Origin: Jannaschia seohaensis | GTDB taxonomy: Bacteria; Pseudomonadota; Alphaproteobacteria; Rhodobacterales; Rhodobacteraceae | DNA: 64,000 bases | Direction of reading: 5' to 3' | NCBI RefSeq assembly: GCF_900116765.1 | Contig: NZ_UETC01000001.1 | Coordinates: 1-64,000 of the forward strand | In this document: positions 33,586 to 42,253 of the stretch, piece after piece | Layout of the letters: every line of letters begins with the position of its first letter | Position numbering within the stretch: the stretch's first letter is position 1 | Position numbers and translations under genes: made by a program | The notes under the pieces: model-generated | Seen by the model: the letters and a program-made list of their open reading frames with translations, nothing else | Database searches by the model: none | Told to the model about the DNA's origin: nothing

Positions 33586-34245
33586 TCAGTCCGCGCGGCC
33601 CGTTCTCGCCCGCCACGCGGCCTCAACCTCGGCGACGGAGGGCGTCGGCAGATCGAAGAGATCGCGGGTTGTGCAATAGCCCTCGCCTCCCATCCGGCCG
33701 ATAGCGTCGAGCCGGGTCGCGTCGGAGTAGTAGGTGTCCGGGTCGATGATATCCTCGCGGATATGGGCCATCTCGATCCGGCCCAGAACGATCTCCCGGG
33801 CGCCGCTGACCGCGATCGAGACATGGCGGCGGCACTCGAAGGCGACCGGCGCCTCGGCGATGCGCGGGCAGTCGATCACCTCGCCGGGCGCCGCGGTCAG
33901 GCCGGCCTTGGCGAGTTCGTCGACCTCGGGCGGAAAGGGCGCCGCCGTTGCCGCCATCGGCACGACATTGGCGACATCGCAGATATTGACGGTGAAAACC
34001 TCGGTGCTGCGGATGTTCCAGGCCGTGTCCTTGAACCGGCGGTCGGGCTTGTTCTCCACCCCGAGCGCAAGGATCGGCGGGTCCGCCGACAGGCAGTTGA
34101 AGAACGAATAGGGCGCCGCGTTGATCACGCCCTCGGGCGAGCGGGTCGTGACCCAGGCGATCGGGCGCGGGACGATGGTCCCGATCATCACCTTGTAAGC
34201 CTGGCGTGCGGTCAGGTCGGCGAAGCGGATCGCGCGATGGGTCAT
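33586..34245 (-). CDS. Flavin reductase-like (FMN-binding split barrel) protein
   Basis: 219 aa. Starts VMIGTIVPRPIAWVTTRSPE and continues INAAPYSFFNCLSADPPILA, the signature of the DIM6/NTAB flavin reductase-like family that binds FMN in a split beta-barrel. Such proteins supply reduced flavin to a monooxygenase or act directly on flavin. No monooxygenase lies nearby. It overlaps the GntR regulator's stop by 4 bp and is the second gene of that unit, divergent from the operon C importer. Confidence 0.85.
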   Translation of the reverse strand: MTHRAIRFADLTARQAYKVMIGTIVPRPIAWVTTRSPEGVINAAPYSFFNCLSADPPILALGVENKPDRRFKDTAWNIRSTEVFTVNICDVANVVPMAATAAPFPPEVDELAKAGLTAAPGEVIDCPRIAEAPVAFECRRHVSIAVSGAREIVLGRIEMAHIREDIIDPDTYYSDATRLDAIGRMGGEGYCTTRDLFDLPTPSVAEVEAAWRARTGRAD

Positions 34246-34934
34246 TGCGCGAGTTCCCGGCCGTAGCGCGCGAGAATCGATTCCACGGTATCGGGTGTGC
34301 CGTCGAAATTGGCGCGGTCGGCCACGGCGCCCAGATGATGCTCCATCAGGCGGACGGCGCGGTCGGTATCCTTGGCCCGGATCGCGGCGATGATCTGCGA
34401 ATGCTCGTCCACCGCGCAATCCGCGGAATGGGAGTTCGCGAACATCGCCATGATCAGCGAGCAGCGGCGCACCACCTGGGTGACGTATTTCGCCAGCACC
34501 GCGTTGCCGCTGAGCTCCGCCATCAGAATATGAAACTCACCGGCGAGGCGGATCGACACCGGGCCATCCTTGCCCTTGGTGCCATGTTCGCGGCGGACAT
34601 GCGCCTCCAGCGCATCGAAGCCCGAGCGCGGCATCCGCTCCACCAGAAGCCGCGTCACCTCGGTTTCGAGACAGCGGCGGACCTCGAAGATCTGGCGCGC
34701 CTCCTCCAGGGTGGGTTCGGCGACGAACGCGCCGCGATTGCGCTTGGAGACGACCAGCCCCTCAGTCTCCAACCGCACGAGCGCGTGACGCACGATGGTC
34801 CGGCTGACCCCGAACTGCTCGCCGACCATATCCTCCGGCAAGCGCATCCCCGGCTTGAGCGACTGTTCGATGATCGCACGGCAGAGAAGGTCATAGACCG
34901 CATCGGTCGTCGTACTTTTTCCGTGTTCTGCCAT
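34242..34934 (-). CDS. GntR-family regulator, FCD subfamily (operon C)
   Basis: 230 aa from ATG 34934. Winged HTH in residues ~8-75 (PEDMVGEQFGVSRTIVRHAL, VSKRNRGAFVAEPTLEEARQ). FCD effector domain with the His ligands in GEFHILMAELSG, DEHSQIIAAI and MEHHLGAV. Related to the GntR protein at 13865 (shared SRT.VR.AL and KRNRGAFVA). Divergent from operon C, with a dyad in the gap; the likely repressor of operon C and, by a shared element, perhaps of operon B. Confidence 0.88.
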   Translation of the reverse strand: MAEHGKSTTTDAVYDLLCRAIIEQSLKPGMRLPEDMVGEQFGVSRTIVRHALVRLETEGLVVSKRNRGAFVAEPTLEEARQIFEVRRCLETEVTRLLVERMPRSGFDALEAHVRREHGTKGKDGPVSIRLAGEFHILMAELSGNAVLAKYVTQVVRRCSLIMAMFANSHSADCAVDEHSQIIAAIRAKDTDRAVRLMEHHLGAVADRANFDGTPDTVESILARYGRELAQ

Positions 34935-34978
34935 TGCCGCCTTTGCCCATTTTCGCCGCACACCCACGGGACGGATGC

Positions 34979-35058
34979 AATTTATATGCCTAATTGGATA
35001 CAGAGGGCTAGACATGTCAAGGCCGGCTGTGCTTGATCGGATACTAGATCGTATCCAA
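34979..35058. promoter_or_regulatory. Operator region of operon C: dyad and AT element
   Basis: GGATAC-TAGATC-GTATCC (35039-35056) is a perfect 6-bp inverted repeat. Its outward half GTATCCAA (35051-35058) is the inverse of TTGGATAC at 34994-35001, giving two linked sites 57 bp apart. The second lies in AATTTATATGCCTAATTGGA (34979-34998), which resembles 20482-20499 of operon B. Placed between divergent gntR and the binding-protein gene; likely FCD-GntR binding sites and promoter. Confidence 0.6.
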
Positions 35059-35102
35059 TTTGCGCCAGAAAGTCGGCGCAATCAACAGCCGAGGAGAACG
35101 GG

Positions 35103-36680
35103 ATGACCCTTCGACACTACCTCTTTGCCACTGCCGCCGTCAGCGCGCTCGCGCTGCCCGCGCAGGCGCAGAACATTCTGGACTGGGGTGCGAATCGCGA
35201 CATCGGCTCGCTCGACCCGTATTCCTTTGGGGACAGCTTTACGATCAACGTGCTCAACCACGTCTACGAGGGCCTGGTGCGCTATGACCGCGACCTGACT
35301 ATCGAGCCGGCGCTGGCGACGTCCTGGGAGATCCTCGACGACCAGGTGACATGGCGCTTTACCCTGCGCGAGGGCGTGACCTTCCATAACGGCAATGCCT
35401 TTACCGCCGAGGACGTGCAGGCCTCGCTCACGCGCGTCAGCCATGAGACCTCGCCGCTCAAGGGCAACCTGCCGGCCTATGTCTCCTCCGAAGTGGTGGA
35501 CGATTACACCATCGACATCACCCTGAACGGCACCTATCCGCTGCTGCTCAACGACCTGACGAACATCCATATTTTCGACCGCGACTGGCTGGTCGAGAAC
35601 AATGCCGAACTGCCGACCGATATCGGTGCGGGCGTCGAGGGTTACGCTACCTACAACGCCAACGGCACCGGCCCCTTCTTCGTGGAGAGCCGCCAGCCCG
35701 AGGCGCAGACGGTCTTCACGGTCAATCCCGACTGGTGGGACGAGCCGCAGCACAATCTCGACGGGTTCGTTCTGCGCCCCGTGACCTCGCCGGCGACCCG
35801 CGTGGCCGCGCTGCTCTCGGGTGAGATCGACTTCACCAACGATGCGCCCGTGCAGGACCTCCCGCGCCTCGCCGCCGCGCCCACCGTCAACGTGCTCGAA
35901 GGCGTCGATCTGCGCACCGTGATGATCGGCTTCCCCTTCCGCGAGACGCTCGCCTCGGGCGCGCCGAACCCCTTCGCGGACCGCGCCGTGCGCGAAGCGA
36001 TGTATAAGGCCATCGACCTGAACCTGATCCACGAGCGCATCATGCGCGGCAAGAGCCGCGTCGCCGGCGCCGTGGTGGCGCCTCCGATCCCCGGCTATTC
36101 TGAGGATTTGGATACGATCCCCGAATACGATCTGGACGGCGCCAAGGCGCTCCTGGAAGAGGCCGGTGTATCCGAAGGCCTGTCCTTCGAGTTCAACTGC
36201 CTGTCCGACGGGCTGGTGAACGAGGAGCAGTTCTGCCAGGCGATCGCCTCCATGTGGAGCCGCCTCGGCCTCGCCCCGCAGCTCGACGTGGCGCCGCGCG
36301 CGGTGCAATCGCCCAAGCGCACCGGCGGGCAGACGGATGTCTACACCTTGGGCTGGGCGACGCTGCCGATGCTCGACAGCTATTCGCCGCTGATCCAGAT
36401 CTTCCACTCCAAGGAGGGCAATTCCGGCGTGTTCAACTGGGGCGACTGGTCCTACCCCGAACTCGACGCGTTGGTGCAGGCCGCCGGGCAGGAGCTGGAT
36501 CTCGAAACCCGGCTCCAGCTTCAGAACGACGCCATGCGGATCATCAAGGATGAGCACATCATGATCCCGCTGCACCAGCAGCCGATGGCCTGGGCGGTCA
36601 CCACCTCGGTCAGCGAGATGCCGCTCTTCCCGGACAACAAGCCGCGGCTCTGGTTCGCGCGCATGGGCAGCGACGGCTGA
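35103..36680 (+). CDS. Dipeptide/oligopeptide-type ABC binding protein (operon C)
   Basis: 525 aa with a Sec signal (YLFATAAVSALALPAQA). Family 5 pattern: ILDWGANRDIGSLDPYSFGD, FHNGNAFTAEDVQASLTRV, NGTGPFFVESRQPEAQTVFT, PEYDLDGAKALLEEAG, IMIPLHQQPMAWAV near the end. Paralogue of the protein at 20653. The deaminases and amidohydrolases downstream suggest that the ligand is an N-heterocycle, cyclic amide or related compound (inference). Confidence 0.9.
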   Translation: MTLRHYLFATAAVSALALPAQAQNILDWGANRDIGSLDPYSFGDSFTINVLNHVYEGLVRYDRDLTIEPALATSWEILDDQVTWRFTLREGVTFHNGNAFTAEDVQASLTRVSHETSPLKGNLPAYVSSEVVDDYTIDITLNGTYPLLLNDLTNIHIFDRDWLVENNAELPTDIGAGVEGYATYNANGTGPFFVESRQPEAQTVFTVNPDWWDEPQHNLDGFVLRPVTSPATRVAALLSGEIDFTNDAPVQDLPRLAAAPTVNVLEGVDLRTVMIGFPFRETLASGAPNPFADRAVREAMYKAIDLNLIHERIMRGKSRVAGAVVAPPIPGYSEDLDTIPEYDLDGAKALLEEAGVSEGLSFEFNCLSDGLVNEEQFCQAIASMWSRLGLAPQLDVAPRAVQSPKRTGGQTDVYTLGWATLPMLDSYSPLIQIFHSKEGNSGVFNWGDWSYPELDALVQAAGQELDLETRLQLQNDAMRIIKDEHIMIPLHQQPMAWAVTTSVSEMPLFPDNKPRLWFARMGSDG

Positions 36681-36694
36681 GCCCAGGACAGACC

Positions 36695-36720
36695 GGGTCC
36701 GGGCGCACGCGCCCGGACCC
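36695..36720. terminator. Intra-operon hairpin after binding-protein gene (operon C)
   Basis: GGGTCCGGGCG (36695-36705) and CGCCCGGACCC (36710-36720) form a perfect 11-bp stem with a CACG loop, between the binding-protein stop and the permease. Followed by ATTTCC, not a T-run. Probably partial termination or mRNA 3' protection. Confidence 0.6.
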
Positions 36721-36740
36721 ATTTCCTCCGGAGAGACCCC

Positions 36741-37733
36741 GTGATCGCATTCCTTCTCAAACGCACGGCGAACGCCGCCTTCGTGATGCTGGCCGTCGCG
36801 TTCCTCGCTTTTCTGATCTTCCGATCCTTCGGCGACCCGGTCGAGATGATGGTGAACGAACAGGCCACGCAGGCCGAGCGCGCCGAACTGCGCGAGAGGC
36901 TGGGACTGAACGACGGGTTCCTCACGCAGTATATCCGCTTCGTTACCAACGCGGTGCAGGGCGATTTCGGGATCTCCTACCGCAATCAACAGGACGTCAT
37001 GGTCCTGATCGCCGAGCGCCTGCCCGCGACCTTCGAGCTGGTTCTGGTGGCGACGGTGATCTCGCTCGTGGTGGGCATCCCGCTGGGGGTCTTCACTGCG
37101 GTCCACCGCAACAGCCGGCTGGCAGATGCATTGCAGCTGACCTCCATCGTGGGGGTGTCACTGCCCAGCTTCGTGGTCGGCATCCTCCTGATCCTCGCCT
37201 TTTCCGTGACGCTCGGCTGGCTGCCCGCTTTCGGGCGCGGCGAGACGGTCGATATCGGCTGGTGGTCCACCGGGCTGCTGACACCCTCGGGCCGGGCGGC
37301 GCTGGTTCTGCCTGCGATCTCGCTCGCCACGTTCCAGATCACGCTGGTCATGCGGCTGGTCCGCGCCGAGATGCTGGAGACCCTGCGCACCGACTACGTC
37401 AAATTCGCCCGCGCCCGCGGCGTGCCCCGCGCCCGGGTCCACTGGATCCACGCCCTGCGCAACTGCCTGATGCCTGTCATCACGCTGACGGGCATGCAGA
37501 TCGGCAACCTGATCGCCTTCGCGCTGGTGACCGAGACGGTGTTTCAGTGGCCGGGCATGGGGCTTTTGTTCATCCAGGCGGTGACCTTCGTCGATATCCC
37601 GGTGATGGCCGCCTACCTGATGCTCGTGTCCTTCATCTTCGTCGTCCTCAACACCATCGTGGACGTGACCTATGCCTGGGTTGATCCGCGCCTGCGCGAC
37701 GACACCGCAGCGGCCGGAGGCGCCAATGGCTGA
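36741..37733 (+). CDS. DppB-type ABC permease (operon C)
   Basis: 330 aa from GTG 36741 behind CTCCGGAGAG. Six membrane segments; FLIFRSFGDPVEMMVNEQAT, GDFGISYRNQQDVMVLIAER and ETVFQWPGMGLLFIQAV as in the operon B homologue. Inner-membrane channel. Overlaps the next permease gene by 8 bp. Confidence 0.92.
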   Translation: MIAFLLKRTANAAFVMLAVAFLAFLIFRSFGDPVEMMVNEQATQAERAELRERLGLNDGFLTQYIRFVTNAVQGDFGISYRNQQDVMVLIAERLPATFELVLVATVISLVVGIPLGVFTAVHRNSRLADALQLTSIVGVSLPSFVVGILLILAFSVTLGWLPAFGRGETVDIGWWSTGLLTPSGRAALVLPAISLATFQITLVMRLVRAEMLETLRTDYVKFARARGVPRARVHWIHALRNCLMPVITLTGMQIGNLIAFALVTETVFQWPGMGLLFIQAVTFVDIPVMAAYLMLVSFIFVVLNTIVDVTYAWVDPRLRDDTAAAGGANG

Positions 37734-38670
37734 TCGCACCGACATCCCGCCCGCTCCGCCCTCGCGCTTGGCGCGGTTGCGCGACAGCGACCTGTGGTAT
37801 TCCTTCCGCGCGCATCCCAGCGCCGTCTTCGCCGCGATCCTGTTGCTTCTGCTGACCCTCGGCGCCCTGCTGGCCCCCTGGATCACGCCGCAGAACCCCT
37901 ATGACCTTGCCGCGCTGGAGCTGTGGAACTCCGAGATCCCGCCGCTCTGGGACGCCCAAGGGCAATGGCCCTTCCTGCTGGGTACGGACGTGCAGGGGCG
38001 CGACATCTACTCGGCCATCCTCTACGGCTCGCGCATCTCGCTGGTCATCGGCTTTGCCTCGGTGATGCTGGCGCTCGCGGTGGGCCTGAGCCTCGGGCTG
38101 ATCGCGGGGTATTTCGGCGGCTGGGTCGACAATGTCATCATGCGGGTGGGCGATGTGCTGCTGTCGATGCCGTTCATCCTGATCGCTATCCTGATCTCCG
38201 CCGTCGCCACCGCCGCCCTGCCGCCCGACCTCAAAAGCGCCCTCGCCGCGCCGATCCTGATCGTCGCCATCGCGGTGCCGTCCTGGGTGCAATACGCGCG
38301 CACTGTTCGCGCTTCGGCCATGGTGGAGCGCAAGAAGGAATACGTGCAGGCCGCGCGCCTGATCCGGGTGAAGCCCTGGCGCATCATGCTGCACCACATC
38401 CTGCCCAACACGCTGACGCCGATCATGGTGGCCGCGACGCTGAATTTCGGGCTCGCCATCCTGTCCGAGGCGACGCTGTCCTTCCTCGGCGTGGGCATGC
38501 CGCCGGACCAGCCGTCGCTGGGGACGCTGATCCGTATCGGCAACCAGTATCTTTTCTCGGGCCTGTGGTGGATCGTGGTGTTCCCCGCCATCCAGCTCTG
38601 CCTGATCGTGCTGTCGGTCAACATGATCGGCGACTGGCTGCGCGATGCCCTCAACCCCAAGCTGAACTGA
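37726..38670 (+). CDS. DppC-type ABC permease (operon C)
   Basis: 314 aa from ATG 37726. N-terminal cytosolic tail, first helix, then FLLGTDVQGRDIYSAILYGS, EAA loop YVQAARLIRVKPWRIMLHHI and LSFLGVGMPPDQPSLGTLI, as in DppC proteins. Partner of the previous permease. Followed 4 bp later by an amidohydrolase gene instead of ATPase genes, which come further downstream. Confidence 0.92.
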   Translation: MADRTDIPPAPPSRLARLRDSDLWYSFRAHPSAVFAAILLLLLTLGALLAPWITPQNPYDLAALELWNSEIPPLWDAQGQWPFLLGTDVQGRDIYSAILYGSRISLVIGFASVMLALAVGLSLGLIAGYFGGWVDNVIMRVGDVLLSMPFILIAILISAVATAALPPDLKSALAAPILIVAIAVPSWVQYARTVRASAMVERKKEYVQAARLIRVKPWRIMLHHILPNTLTPIMVAATLNFGLAILSEATLSFLGVGMPPDQPSLGTLIRIGNQYLFSGLWWIVVFPAIQLCLIVLSVNMIGDWLRDALNPKLN

Positions 38671-38674
38671 GCCC

Positions 38675-39856
38675 ATGACAGACCTCATCCTCAAGAACGT
38701 CCGCCCCATGGGCGCCCCCGCCACCGATCTCAACGTCACCGCCGGGCGCTTTGCCGAAAGCGCCGCCGCCGGGGCGGAGACGATCGATTGCGGCGGGCGG
38801 ATCCTGATCCCCGGGCTGGTCGAGGCGCATACCCATCTCGACAAGTCCCTGCTGGGCCTGCCCTGGTATCGCAACGAGGTCGGCCCGCGCCTGATCGACA
38901 AGATCGACAACGAACGCGCGGTCAAAGTGTCGCTGGGCCTCGACCCGCGGGTGCAGTCGGAGCGGCAGGCGCTCCAGTCCGTTGCCTACGGCACGACCCA
39001 TATTCGCAGCCATGTAGACGTGGACACCCATCACGGGCTCGCGGGCGTCGAAGGCGTCATGGCCACACGCGAAAAGCTGGCCGGGATCGTCGATATCGAG
39101 ATCGTGGCCTTCCCGCAGTCGGGCATGATTACCCGGCCCGGCACGGTCGAGCTGATGGACGAGGCGCTGTCGATGGGCGTCGAGGTGGTCGGCGGGCTCG
39201 ACCCTTGCGGCATTGACCGCGACCCCCGCGCCCATCTCGACGCGATCTTCGGCCTGGCGGAAAAGCACGGCAAACCGATCGACATCCATCTGCACGAACA
39301 GGGCGCGCTGGGCTGGTTCTCGATGGAAGAGATCCTCACCCGCACCCGCGCCCACGGCATGCAGGGGCAGGTCACGGTCAGCCACGCTTTCTGCCTCGGC
39401 GCGCCCGACCGCGCCGCCGTCGCGGCCCTACAGGAGCAACTGGCCGAGGCGCGCATCCACATCGTCACCACCGCGCCGGCCTCCGCCCCGGTCCCGGCGG
39501 TCAAGGAGTTGCACGCCCTGGGCATCCTGACCGGCGCAGGCTCGGACGGGATCCGCGACACCTGGGGGCCTTACGGCAATGGCGACATGCTGGAGCGAGC
39601 GATGTTCGTCGGACTGCGCAACAACCTGCGCCGCGATGACGAGGTCGAATTGGCGCTCGACATCTGCACCGCGGGCGGCGCGGCGGTCATGGGGCTCGAC
39701 GGCTACGGCCTCGCGCCGGGCTGCCATGCGGACGCTGTGCTGGTCGAGGGTGAGACGCTGGCGGAGGCCGTCGCCCTGCGCGCGCCGCGCAAACTGGTCC
39801 TGAAGGGCGGGCGCGTCACCGCACAGGACGGCAAGTGCCTGACGGAGGCACCATGA
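38675..39856 (+). CDS. Cytosine deaminase-like amidohydrolase
   Basis: 393 aa. The cytosine deaminase (CodA-type) pattern is complete: His52/His54 in EAHTHLDKSLLG, GGLDPCGIDRDP, His205/His207 in IDIHLHEQG, His237 in VSHAFCLG, and Asp291 in GSDGIRDTWGPYGNGDML. These enzymes deaminate or hydrolyse cytosine, isoguanine, creatinine-like or N-isopropylammelide-like rings with one Fe/Zn. It acts in the cytosol on the imported compound. Overlaps the next gene by 4 bp. Confidence 0.87.
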   Translation: MTDLILKNVRPMGAPATDLNVTAGRFAESAAAGAETIDCGGRILIPGLVEAHTHLDKSLLGLPWYRNEVGPRLIDKIDNERAVKVSLGLDPRVQSERQALQSVAYGTTHIRSHVDVDTHHGLAGVEGVMATREKLAGIVDIEIVAFPQSGMITRPGTVELMDEALSMGVEVVGGLDPCGIDRDPRAHLDAIFGLAEKHGKPIDIHLHEQGALGWFSMEEILTRTRAHGMQGQVTVSHAFCLGAPDRAAVAALQEQLAEARIHIVTTAPASAPVPAVKELHALGILTGAGSDGIRDTWGPYGNGDMLERAMFVGLRNNLRRDDEVELALDICTAGGAAVMGLDGYGLAPGCHADAVLVEGETLAEAVALRAPRKLVLKGGRVTAQDGKCLTEAP

Positions 39857-41304
39857 CCCGGACGCTTCTCACCGCGCGCTGGGTGGTCGGCTTTGGCGGC
39901 GACGCCCACCGCGTCCACGAAAACGGCTGCGTGCTGATCGAAGCGGATCGCGTGGCCCATATCGGCGCCCTCCCCGACCCGGTGCCGGATTGTCCGCGCA
40001 TCGATTACGGCGAGGCGATCCTGTCGCCGGGCTTCATCGACCTGGACGCGCTGTCGGATCTCGACACCACGATCCTCGGGCTCGACAACTTCCCCGGCTG
40101 GAAGAAGGGTCGCGTCTGGCCGGAGAGCTATGTCGCGCGCGGCCCCTACGAGATGTATTCGGCGGAGGAACTGGCGTTCCAGAAACGCTTCGCCTTCGCG
40201 TCGCTCATCCGCAACGGGATCACCACGGCGCTGCCGATCGCGTCGCTTTTCTACCGCGAGTGGGGCGAAACCGTAGAAGAGTTCGAGGCGGCCGCCGAGG
40301 CGGCCGAAGCGCTCGGCCTGCGCGTCTATCTCGGGCCCGCTTACCGCACCGGCGGGCAGGTCGTGGACGAGAGCGGCACGATCCGCGCGATATATGACGA
40401 GGCGCGAGGCCTTGCCGGGCTCGAAGAGGCGGCCGACTTCGCGCAACGGATCGAGGGACGCGCCGAGGGACGCATCCGCGCGATGTTCGCCCCCGACCGC
40501 ATCGAGACCTGCACGCCGAAACTCCTGAGACGCACCGCCGCGATCGCCGCCGAGATGGGCGCGCCCGTGCGACAGCATTGCTTGCAATCGGAGATCGAGC
40601 TGCGGCTGGTGCGCGACCAGCATGGCGTGAGCCCGATCCGCTTCCTCGCGGAGAACGGCGCGCTGGCGTCGAACTGGCTCCTGCCGCACGGCACCAACGC
40701 CACCGAGGAGGATATCGCGCTGATCCGCGACGCGGGCGCGGCGCTGGTGCATTGCCCGCTTGTGGCCGCGCGTCACGGGGGGATGCTGCGCTCCCTGCCC
40801 CGCTGGCTGGAGGCTGGCATCACCGTGGGCATGGGCACCGATACCTGGCCGCCCGACATGATCCTCAACATGCAGCTCGGCCTGATGACCGCGCGCCTCG
40901 CCGATGGCCACGACGCAATCCGCTCCGAGGCGCTGTTCGATGCGGCGACACTGGGCGGGGCGCGGGCGCTCGGGCGCGACGACATCGGCCGGCTCGCGCC
41001 GGGCGCCAAGGCGGATATCGCCGTGATCGACCTGAGCGGCGCATTGCAGACCCCGGACCCGATCCAGACCCTGATGACCTCCTGCGCCGGGCGCGACGTG
41101 CGCGATGTCTGGATCGACGGGCGGCGGGTGATGGCCGACGGCGTCATCCCCGGCAGCGACCTCGTCGCCGATACCGCCCGCGCGCAGGCGCAATTCGACG
41201 GGCTGGTCGCGAAATACCCCGACCGGACGCTGGGCCACCCGCCCATGAACGAGATATTCGAGCCGTCTTATGAGAGGGTTACCCATGACCGACACCGTCC
41301 TTGA
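39853..41304 (+). CDS. Amidohydrolase-fold protein lacking the HxH metal motif
   Basis: 483 aa. The overall chlorohydrolase/deaminase fold is clear (AILSPGFIDLDALSDLD; RQHCLQSEIELRLV; WLLPHGTNATEEDIALI; VGMGTDTWPPDMILNM; GARALGRDDIGRLAPGAKAD). The first-strand metal motif, normally HxH, reads Asp65-Ala-Leu67, while His242, His279 and Asp330 remain. That leaves a mononuclear site like that of some family members or an altered reaction. Located between the importer's permease and ATPase genes and coupled on both sides (4-bp and 20-bp overlaps). Substrate unknown. Confidence 0.82.
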   Translation: MTRTLLTARWVVGFGGDAHRVHENGCVLIEADRVAHIGALPDPVPDCPRIDYGEAILSPGFIDLDALSDLDTTILGLDNFPGWKKGRVWPESYVARGPYEMYSAEELAFQKRFAFASLIRNGITTALPIASLFYREWGETVEEFEAAAEAAEALGLRVYLGPAYRTGGQVVDESGTIRAIYDEARGLAGLEEAADFAQRIEGRAEGRIRAMFAPDRIETCTPKLLRRTAAIAAEMGAPVRQHCLQSEIELRLVRDQHGVSPIRFLAENGALASNWLLPHGTNATEEDIALIRDAGAALVHCPLVAARHGGMLRSLPRWLEAGITVGMGTDTWPPDMILNMQLGLMTARLADGHDAIRSEALFDAATLGGARALGRDDIGRLAPGAKADIAVIDLSGALQTPDPIQTLMTSCAGRDVRDVWIDGRRVMADGVIPGSDLVADTARAQAQFDGLVAKYPDRTLGHPPMNEIFEPSYERVTHDRHRP

Positions 41305-42253
41305 CGTGCGCGATCTGAGGGTCGAGTTTCCAACCCGCCGCGGCGTCCTGACCGCGCTGGATGGGGTCTCGCTCTCGATCCGGCGCGGCGAGATCCTCGG
41401 CGTGGTCGGCGAAAGCGGCGCGGGCAAGAGCATGACCGGCATGGCCATCCTCGGCCTGCTGGAGCCCCCGGGCCGCATCGCCGGCGGCGAGATCCACCTC
41501 TCCGGCGACCGGATCGACACGCTGAGCGAGTCCGAGATGGAGCAGGTGCGCGGCCGCCGGATCGGCGCGATCTTCCAGGACCCGCTCACATCGCTCAACC
41601 CGCTCTTCCGGGTGGGCGACCAGCTGATCGAGACCATCCGCCTGCATACCGACCTGACCCGCGACCAGGCCGGGCAGCGCGCGCTGGGCCTGCTGCGCGA
41701 AGTCGGGATCCCCGCCCCCGAAGACCGCATGAACAGCTTTCCACACCAGTTCTCGGGCGGCATGCGGCAGCGGGTCGTGATCGCGCTGGCGCTCTGCGCC
41801 GAGCCGGAGCTGATCGTCGCCGACGAACCCACGACCGCGCTCGACGTCTCGATCCAGGCGCAGATCACAGCGCTCCTGCGCCAGCTCTGCACCGAGCGGG
41901 GCACGGCCGTGATGCTGGTCACGCATGACATGGGCGTGATCGCCGAAACCGCCGACCGCGTGGCGGTGATGTATGCTGGACGGCTGGTCGAAACCGGGCC
42001 GGTCGACGATGTCGTCCGCCGCCCCCAGCACCCCTATACCGCCGGTCTGATGGGATCGATCCCGGGCCTGCGCAGCGATGTGGAGGAACTCAGCATGATC
42101 CCCGGAAGCATGCCGCGTCTCGACGCGATCCCGCCCGGCTGCGCCTTCAACCCGCGCTGCGACAAGGCCGGGCCGCGCTGCCGCCGCGAAGCGCCGCGCA
42201 TCACGGGCGAAGGCGCCGCCTGCTGGCTCGCCATGGAAGGAAGCACCGCATGA
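41285..42253 (+). CDS. OppD/DppD-type ABC ATPase (operon C)
   Basis: 322 aa from ATG 41285, preceded by GAGAGGG; ATG 41270 is also in frame. Walker [22 protein letters not shown], signature [15 protein letters not shown], Walker B LIVADEPTTALD, and the C-terminal peptide-transporter motif PPGCAFNPRCDKAGPRCR, whose Cys cluster is typical of OppD/DppD. First ATPase of the operon C importer. Confidence 0.92.
   Translation: MTDTVLDVRDLRVEFPTRRGVLTALDGVSLSIRRGEILGVVGESGAGKSMTGMAILGLLEPPGRIAGGEIHLSGDRIDTLSESEMEQVRGRRIGAIFQDPLTSLNPLFRVGDQLIETIRLHTDLTRDQAGQRALGLLREVGIPAPEDRMNSFPHQFSGGMRQRVVIALALCAEPELIVADEPTTALDVSIQAQITALLRQLCTERGTAVMLVTHDMGVIAETADRVAVMYAGRLVETGPVDDVVRRPQHPYTAGLMGSIPGLRSDVEELSMIPGSMPRLDAIPPGCAFNPRCDKAGPRCRREAPRITGEGAACWLAMEGSTA

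Noticed and set aside
35082-37106. Long minus-strand frame opposite the operon C binding protein and permease
   Set aside because: Antisense to two clear genes; no family resemblance.
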